Of a DNA stretch of 64,000 nt, positions 43,601 through 53,198 are shown piece by piece. The translations under genes and the position numbers were made by a program. Under the pieces are notes generated by a model, which did no database searches, was not told where the DNA came from, and was given only the letters and a program-made list of their open reading frames with translations. The first letter of the stretch is position 1. Each line of letters opens with the position of its first letter. Origin of the DNA: Takifugu bimaculatus (lineage: Eukaryota; Chordata; Actinopteri; Tetraodontiformes; Tetraodontidae); assembly GCA_004026145.2 (NCBI GenBank), contig CP034975.1, positions 19,684,191 through 19,748,190 on the forward strand. Direction: 5' to 3'.

Positions 43601-46600
43601 GAGATCAAGTGAGACTCATTATATTAATAATCGCTTGTTCTTGACAGTGTTCATTATTTCTTCCTTCTCTTTTTGCAGTATTTGTGGTTTTATTATTTAA
43701 AGGGGCTGCAAATCTTTGCATAATTTTTATTATTATTATTTTTACCATGAAATGCATGAGGGAGCAAGTTTCTGCTGTCATTTTACAGAGCCCTAGGTGT
43801 ATTCGTGTAATTAACTTCTGACATTTAATTTTCAACAGATGAGAAAAGCATTTACTGTTTACATAATGGCCAGTCATAAAAAAGGGGGGTGCTTGTCATT
43901 TTTAAATTTTTTTTTTTTTTTAAAAACAAGAGGACTCGTTTCTCATTACTTCTCATCATTCAGCAGAAAGTCGAAGCAGAAACTCTACCGTGTTACATTC
44001 TGAGCTGATGTGAGGTCAACTCGTTCCAGTTTGCACCTTTGGAAATGATGACTGTACTTTCTATACTGAGCTCACCTGGACAGCGCCTGGATCCTGGCAG
44101 TGTGTCTCTCTTCCAGCTCTGCCAGTTTCTTCTTCAGCAGATCGGTTTCCTGCCTCAGGCCCGCTGAGTGCTCCATCTCTCCATCCAGCAGACTGCGAAG
44201 AGACCTGTGGAACACGCAACACAGATCATAATGATGCCCCACATACAGAATATAGTTGTATTACCTGGTATTTAAGGGTCTCAGCAGAACAAGACATGGG
44301 TCAGGAAGAGGGGCTGGCCTGGTTTCTGTGATTTAGGCTAAGCTAAGTGCTGATGCTGACGCTTCCTAAGAGCAGGTGGCATTAGTTGTTTTGTTTGTTG
44401 TTGACTTCCTCTTGGTGTTGTTGATGTTTGTACCAAATTATTTATTTTTTTAAACTACTTTTAAAATGTGAACCTTTTAGAAGCAAATGATGAGCATAAG
44501 GACAGTGACCTTTGAACTCTGAGTAGAGAGCACATTCACAGAGAAAAATCAAACTCTTCCCTGCACTTCAATTTCGACCGTATTTCTACAATCATTCCCA
44601 AAAAGGAGCAGGAATGAAAACTACAGCCGTCAGGAAGAGTAACATACTTTAAATGTTTTAGCTCACCCAGACAGGGAAATAGAACAGGAAGTCAATTTTA
44701 GCTAGATGGAATCGAGAGAAATGTCATTGATTTAGTCAGGCCCCGAGCAAGGGAGCAAGCTGCTGGATGTATTCTTAGCACCAATGACAACATAATGTAC
44801 ATTACAAAACTAGAGATGGTTGTGTTACGTTAAAGCTATTGGATTTAATTTGGTACAGGAAGCTATTGTGATATTGTAAAATTATGCAACTCTGATATTA
44901 AACTAATAAAGCCTTGTTAAGATATCATGATGAAAACAATGGGGCAGACACGTTGACATGCACCAGCAGGTGTATAAACTGAATAATCTTTTACATACAC
45001 AATTTGTTGACATTGCTGTTCTAGCATTTTCATTTAGGTCAGAATAAACAGGGATTAACTCCATTAACTGTAATAACTAACAGCAGGAAACACAATCATG
45101 TCTGATGAAAACATGACATTTATGAACATCTGCGGGCGCGTTAGGTGTCAGTAACAGTTCTGTGCTTTTTTGGCCCTTTTCCACTGATAAATAAGACAAA
45201 ACGACTCTCTCCAACGGTTTACTGCTAAAAACAAAAACTGCCCCCACATCAGGACAAAAATAACTGCAATTCTAGAGTTTAAAAATCTATGTGACATCAC
45301 TTACACGGAAAGGTCATTTGTGATCTTTCCATTAGAGTGTCAGCACATCTGCGTGTCTGTAAGCATCAGAGAAGCAGAATTTCTCAACATACGCGTTTTG
45401 TTCCTCCAGCTCGTCCTTCCTGTTCATCATGGCTACGGTTGCCTGACGGAGCTCCACTGGAGAGAAAATATGAGAAAGTGGGTTTTTTGCATTTTTAACG
45501 ACAATCGTAAGTAAAACTCAATCCCACACTGCTGGATTAAACCAATATGTTGAAAATAACGGTTGGGAGTAGAGGCTGGCAAATATGAGACGTGTGGTAT
45601 AATAAATATATCCATCTAGAGTGGTCTGATTGATATCTGGGTCTTCTGGATGGAAATACTGTATTCTTAGTGATGAAAAGCCTGACTAAATACTGTCTCA
45701 TTTAAACATGCAGCTCTGGATTTGATCAGTAATAATTATCTTTAATAATTATTGATCTGTGCAGTGAAGTACATGCACAACCGATTGCTCACAAGGTTCG
45801 AGTTATACTAAACACACACTTTAAGAGGCAGTGAACAAATTCTTATGGACTTTGGCAGACTGTGTTTAATAGAATCATGTTGCCTACTTTGGAAATGAAG
45901 AGTTGTTTCACAGTAATTATTCAAAATCTGACTTATCTGGGCTTATACAGTTCTGACTGGCTAATACTGAGAAGCCCAGTGGTTTTTTAAATGTCAAATC
46001 AATAAAATGTCATCTTTAATCACCTACTTTAAAAAAAAACAATATCCAAATATCACAGCAGAGCAAATATGTCCTCTATAGAGTAAAAGGATTAATAAAC
46101 CCAACAGGAAAGATGCTTCTTGGAGGACATTTGACACGATGCATCAAATACGAGCGCTTTTAACCACACTTGGTAATTAAACTGCATCAGTGACCATCAA
46201 AAGGCTTCTGGCTGATGGTAATCTTCTTCCTGGGGTGAAGATCTGGCGGATCTGGGCTGGGCTGAGTGGTGATATACTGACTAATCTCCATAATTACACA
46301 CGAGGTGCATGTGAAGGTTTCTCTAACCAGGCTGCAACCAGCATTTCCTAACAGAACAACCATGACAAAAGGAGTTAATCTAGCCCTTTCTGCACAGACA
46401 CAGACACAGACGCAGACACAGACGCAGACCAGACACAGACACAGACGCAGACACAGACACATAGACACACACACACGCACAGGCAAAAGACCATTGTCCC
46501 GTGCTTCATCACTAATTTAGGTATCGATGCCGCCCCGGAAACAAGTAGGTCTCCTTTAGCCCCGAGATAACAGCCAGGTTGGGGAAGGGGAGGAAAACGA

Positions 46601-49600
46601 AGGAGGAGGGCGATGAAGAGCACAACAGAGAGCTGAGGAGAAGAGCGGAAGTCTATTATTTGAATGGCTCCTTTCTCCACATCAACAGGCCAGGAATAAA
46701 TATGACCTTTAGCCCGACCACGCGTTCACAGCGGGCGCCACAGACGATCCATTAGGGACTCGAGTAGAGCCAGACGCCCTTCTGTCCTCGCAGGATGACG
46801 TGGAAACATAAGAGCGAAATGGATTTGCACATGTTTAAATACATCCATGTGCAAAATCCTATAAGAGACAGTAGTGCATGAAGCAGAAAGCACCTCTGAG
46901 GGCTATAGGCTCTTGCGTCATCCTTCCAATAATAGCTATAATCAAGGTGCCACGTGAATTAAAGCCTTCATACTTGACCAATCAGCGGACAGCTTGGCCT
47001 TGCATGCTGTGTAATTGATGCCTGCTACAGTTTGAGAAGTTGGGCCATCGTTTTCATACACCATGTCAATAGTGCAGCATGTTTCACATGAGTACAAAGT
47101 CTATGTCTATTCTACGTGTGTCCATCATCAGTCTATAGATTTGCAGTAAAGCGTCATGCGAAGCGTCTTTAAGCCACCAAAACTACAACTGGAGTCACAG
47201 AGTGCGGCAGGTCTGCACACAGGCCTCCTCCATTTGGTCTTTAGAACACCAGATAAAAGATGTGCAAATGCTGCTGACAGGAGAAGCATCATTCATCAGC
47301 ATTAGCAGCATCAGGACACATGCAGTGTGACGCGACCCAAAACACATTCAATGGTAAGATCTGAAATCCTCTGTGTCCAATAAATGCAGCGCTGCTTCAA
47401 GGTCTGTATTATCCACGCTCCTTTTTTCTGAGGCGTTGAGACGTCTGACATCACTCAGCTTCATTTTCTTTGAGGGACTGATGGCTACAGCTGCTGATTC
47501 AGCAATGTTACTAAAAATGTCCTAGATTGAGGATCTGTTGCCATTTAATATTTCTCAGTGGTCACACTCTCCCTTCCAGGTCACACCTTTTTTTGCCTGC
47601 AGCAATTTTTGGCCGACCAGCACTGTGTGACCATGTAATAGATTCGACAGAGTCTCAGTCTTGCTGCTTTCAGGCCTTTTAACTCGCCTCTGGTGCTTCT
47701 CGTCCTCTTCCCCTCGAGCACACAATCACAGGTCACACGCTTATTAAGACCCTTTTAGGCCTGTAATTATTCATCCACATTTGAAACTGCAGGTTTTCAC
47801 AGAAAAAGAATGTGTCCCACTCCACAAACAAGTGTGTGTGGAAGAGCTGGTGCGCACACACACACGATCTCAGTCATTAAATTACTCACTGATCCAAGAG
47901 CGCCATCTGGTGTACAGTAATGAATAGTTTCTTGGGTAAAACACTTGATTAATGGTTACAGTTTAACTATCTCGTGCAGACAGACTAGTTAGTTTTGTGT
48001 CTCTTTTGTTCTGTAATTTTCGTTCGCATTAATACTTTTCTCACAATGCAAGTTTTCATTAAAATGTCACTTATACACCCACAATTTAATACTGTATCAC
48101 TGCTTAAGCAATAGGTCTTCTTATGATCTCTTGTGTTGTTTATTCAAACAAAGTTTTAAAATCTAGTAATCTAAAATAACATAAAGAAAATATATACTTT
48201 CTGACAATAAAGATCTGGTTTGGACTTGGATTTAAAGAGAAAGATTTGAAATTAACAGTACAAACTAGCAACTAGTCCTTAAACTAGCAACCTTTTAAAG
48301 CACAACTTGAGTTGAGCTGCTAGTTACTGCCAACATAGAACCAGTCTGGGCACGTAGCAGAAGGAAGCCTCAGGAGTCAGGACTCACCCACTGTCATGCT
48401 CTCTGGGAGTCCAGGAGTTGGTGGCTCACTGGGGACCATAGTGGGCTGTGTCGGCGGACTGGAGTCCATACTTAAATACAAAAGAATGATTATCCTCCAC
48501 CTCTGGTTCAACTGGTTCAATTTATTCATAAATCAAATTCCAGGTCCTCGCGCTGAACTGAGGGCTTACTTGAATGTCAGTGATGCGCCACTCTCACAGT
48601 TTGCTTCCGCCTGCGCCGAGTCACGCTGTGCAGGAAACGCAGCCGAGTCTTCCACTGAGCTCACTGAGGCAAAATGCAAGCGAAAGTAAAGATGCAGAGC
48701 AACAGAGAACGTATGAAACCTTCAAATGAGAGAGAACTCATCACTGTGAGCAAGCCAGAAGCAACTCTTAAAGACACTCAAGTAAACATACAAGTGGAGA
48801 AGAAAAATAAGGTTTTACATTAAAGAAAAACTCATTATTAGGGTATTCTTAATATATAATCAGCCTGACAGGCAGGAGAAACACAAAATGAATCTGAAAT
48901 AATCGATTACAGAGCAGTAGTAGCAGCACCTACAATTAAGCTGAACTAGAACAGTGTTAGCTGGTGCTTTGGCTCCAATATTGTGTCCTATTGCAGTAGT
49001 ATAGGTGCAGGATTGTGGGAAAGTATGGTGTTGTTTTAGGAGTGTGTGGGGGTACCTGGCTGACGGTCCGTGGGGTTCAGAGGAATGAGGATGTCTGCAC
49101 TGCACTGCGGGGTCATGGCCTGTAGGGGGCTCCACGTGGACACACTGGACAGGCTGCCCACCACAGCTCTAGAAAAAGAGAAAACATTTTATGGTTTTAC
49201 AAACCCCTCTGTGTGCTGTAGATTGTTCTGTACAAGGAAGAGTCCCGCAATTACAGAAACAGACTTCCTTGATTATCTTATTTCATTTTTTCACTATTTA
49301 AGGCACGCCCCTGCTTTTGCACGTGCAGAGTTGTTGTGCACATTGTTGTCAACCAGGAAGATGTCAGACTGGTACTGTGGTTATTAAAGGGCAAATTCTC
49401 TCTGTACAACCACAATCATAATCAGCAATCACAAGAGAGGACTGACCAATCAGGACAGTTCCAGCGAGGGAACACAGCTCTGCCTAATGCAGAACAGATT
49501 ACAGTAGATTACAAACACAAGTACCAGTTTACTCTGTTTACTAGTGTTTTTTGGCACAGAAAGAAATGAAGATACCTTTACCTCCTGCAATGCTTTGAGG

Positions 49601-52600
49601 GATCAAAACAGAGAGGATAATGAATGGAATGAAACCAAACAAAAACAAGAAGCATTGAAACAGATTCTGCATTTGCTGAATTTATAGAAGCTTATTAGCA
49701 ATGGAGATCAGAGATAATGTCTTCAAAACAAGCAAGCGGCACTGATTTTTTAATACATCTGGTCTGGTTTCCAATGTATGATATACATATTTATGAGTCC
49801 AGCAGAGCCTAGAGTGAACTACTGCTACTATGAGCTGCTTGTTTGTTCATGGTTTCTGCTTAATAAAACTGCACTTGGGTCCTACAAATGACTTGGTACA
49901 GTCATAAATTATTCCATTTTTTTACGAAAGAAGTTAACAGCGTGAAATAAATATATCAGTACTTTCTATCGTGAAAGTAATGTTGTGTTTGTTGCACTTA
50001 ATGAACCAGGCGGGTGGTCTGAGAACGCAACTGACGGCTTCTGACTCACTGATCAGAGCAGATCCTCTCCTCTTCCTGGGTGTGTGTCCGAGGTTTGTAC
50101 ATCTCCTCCTCTTCCTCATCCTCCTCGTTATCTATACTCCTTGTGTCTGGCAAGGGGGGGAGAGGTGGCGGGTGGAGTGCGGGAAGGATGGGGCGACCCC
50201 ACCCAGCTGACGATCCCCGGCTCTGCAGTGCCGTTCTGGGCCGGGGACTCAGAGAAGACGGGTCCCAGAGGATCGATGCCATCCTCTGCGCTGCTCTGCG
50301 CAGGAGCCGTGTGGCTCTTCCTCAATACAGAGCTCTTTTGAGAGTCTCCCTCTTCCTCGTCCTCTCCATCCAGGTCGTCATCGAAGGAAATGATGTTGGT
50401 GATTTTCTTTTTCCTCCTGCGCTCTTTCCTCAGCCCGGAGTCTAGTTAGGACAAGAGTAAAGTAATGAACTCAGAAAAAAAGGCTACAGTAAACAGCATT
50501 GTGTCTTTATGATGCCACAAAGTCTTGTCTGAAAAGCATCTTCGACATCAGGGGTGCTCATTACGTCGATCACGGAGGTAGTACTGGTCGATCGCGGCGT
50601 GACATTAAAAAATATCAGCCTATCATTCATCTCGTCACTTGATTGATATCCAGGCCAGCCTGTATATCAACTGGATTTGACATTCAGGTGACCAATCAGG
50701 CGCAAACAACGGCGCTAAGTGCAGCAGAACTTACGGTGCCAGCCTATCAGCAGTTCCGTTACAACCAGTGAGATGACAACTGAATTTTGACCTTTAGGCA
50801 AATCACGGCGCTAAGCGCTAAGCTATTCAGCGAATTACCTCTGATTTTAAGCCATCGCTAAAGCTTATGGTCATCAAAATGTAATGAGGGAGCGGGACCA
50901 AGTAAGAAGACCAAAACATATCACTTTCATACATCTATGTGAGTCAGCCTTTTCCTACATGAAGATTATTAAGTCCAAATATCGTTCCACCATGACTGAT
51001 GAACATTTGGAAGTGTGCTTGAGACTGGCTGTCAGCAGCTACTGTCCGGACTGTGCATCCCTGGCTGATTCAATTCAGTGCAAGTCATCAAAGTAAACTC
51101 GGGCAATTACAAAAAAATGTTAATAGTTAATTATTATGCGTGTTTTGCAATATTGGCTCACTTCGGTTATGCAGGGTACATCAACATACATTGTACATAC
51201 AAAGAATCCTCAATACATTTGAAAATAATTACCGTATTGGCCCCGAATATAAGACGACCCTGATTATAAGACGACCCCCACTTTTTCAGTCTTATTTCAA
51301 CGCAAAAAACACCGTCTTATATTCGGGCCAATACGGTACATGGTTTGCATTTTTGTGGTGGTAGATCATTTTGACTTATTTTGTAAGTAGCTCACATGCT
51401 GAAAACATGTGAGCACCCCTATTCTACATATTTACAGCAACATCAATTTCATCTATGACACCAACTGATTCTCATATTGGATTGGCAGTCACTGAAAATA
51501 ATATTTATGATCATTACAAGTCATTTTATTAGTTTGATTAGTTAGTAAAAACATTCTCAAGTAAGTGTTGCATTGGTTTTTCTCACCAGCAGAGGTGCTG
51601 CGGGGTAGAACAGGCAACGGGTCCGAGGTGTCGTCCACTCTTGGGGTGAAGCCCGGCACAGAGGTGGCTGTGCTGATCTCTCTCAGAAGGCTGCTGACAC
51701 CCTGAGCCGACTCTTTCCACAGGCTGCCGATGCCCTGCGTGGACTCCTTGAGGAGGTGTGACACAGAGTTTCCCCCTCCTCGACTCAAGCCCTCCATTCA
51801 GGTCAGTGTTGTCAATATTGATGGCAAATAAGATGGAGTTCAGACCTGAGCAGCACGACAGGGAGTAGGGGGAATGATGTCCATTTTTTTGGTGGTTTGT
51901 GAGTTTTTAGGGGGGAAAAAAAGTGGAAAAAGAAAAATCAACGTCTCTCAGTATGAAGGTTTGCACTCAGTAAGTCCAGTCATGCTTAGCAAGGAGAGTG
52001 GTACAGCCCAGTTAAGAAACCATCACGAATGAAGCAGTGGTGTGTTTCATATTTAACTGAGGTGGACCTGAAGTAGGGTTTAAGATGGGGACTATAACCT
52101 GAAAGGCTGTCAAATTATTTCAACGTTCCAAAGCTTTGTGGCTGCTCTTATACTCGCTGCTACATCAGCAAACAGCATGGAAACCTATTGGCAAACATGA
52201 CAGGCTAATTATGCAGAACATATTTCAGCATGGTGTTCATGCTGCTCTAATACTGCTACATCATGTGTAACATTACTCTGTTAACATGGGTACCTACAAG
52301 CATGCACTTCGCACCAAGGTAAAATAACCTATTTAGCATCATTTAGCATTAGTGAACTCACCTGCCGCCATGGTGGGGAGCATACTTGCCCTCTCTTCAT
52401 CAAGAACAAAAGACCAGTCTTCATAGTAATTGCTAGGAAAAAAAAGAAGAGAGCTAAACTAGTACAACCTGTAGAAAGGCAAAACAAACAAAGACATCTG
52501 ACTATAACTATAAATTCTGTGAATTCACGCTTGGGGGAATTCACCAACAACAATGCGGGAAAAAAGGTTATACAGTCTACTGACCCCAGACGTGGGCGGT

Positions 52601-53038
52601 CAGCCAGCAGTGAGTGCAGGTAGCGCTCCAGCGAGTGTTCATTGAGGGCACAACGCAGCCAGGCACGACCCCGACCTAGCTCGGAGGAAATATGGCGAAG
52701 GGAGTAAAAGCGCTGGAGTTCATGCCGGTTCAGATGCTCCTTCACATAGAACCAGAAAGTCAGGTCTGGTAGGAGGAAATAGACAGAGAAAATTGTGTTT
52801 ATTTTAGTTGTGGATCATTTATTCTGTTGAACAGCAACAGAAGAGGCCGATTAAATATGCGCTAGTCAGCACATCATCTGTCGTTTATTAACACTGATCG
52901 ACATCTGCTTTTACACAGCTCCACCACACAAGGACCACGGACTAAAGCTGAGGGACAGACTGAGGCCAGACAGGCAAACACAATAGAGCGGGAACCCGGG
53001 GAAAGCAGTGTACGCATGACAAGCCAATTTTCTCCAAG

Positions 53039-53095
<57 letters not shown>

Positions 53096-53167
53096 GATCC
53101 TCAAAAATTTAGGGGTTGTACAAGCAAAGCAAGGACATTCTGGTATAGGATGTGTATGTATGTGTGT

Positions 53168-53198
<31 letters not shown>

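Larger units (their letters stand above)
34009..44075. other. SNX29 intron between exons 14 and 13
   Basis: Holds the hAT MITE, the DIRS-like remnant, a possible second hAT MITE, GT tracts and 55-bp block copy A. 41050-43900 shows nothing I can name, apart from a T10 run near 42888 and T15-16 near 43908. Confidence 0.7.

Noticed and set aside
50046..50282. A separate small protein starting MASILWDPSS
   Set aside because: Its first half is an out-of-frame reading of SNX29 exon 8; only the part after the C7 run is SNX29 protein.
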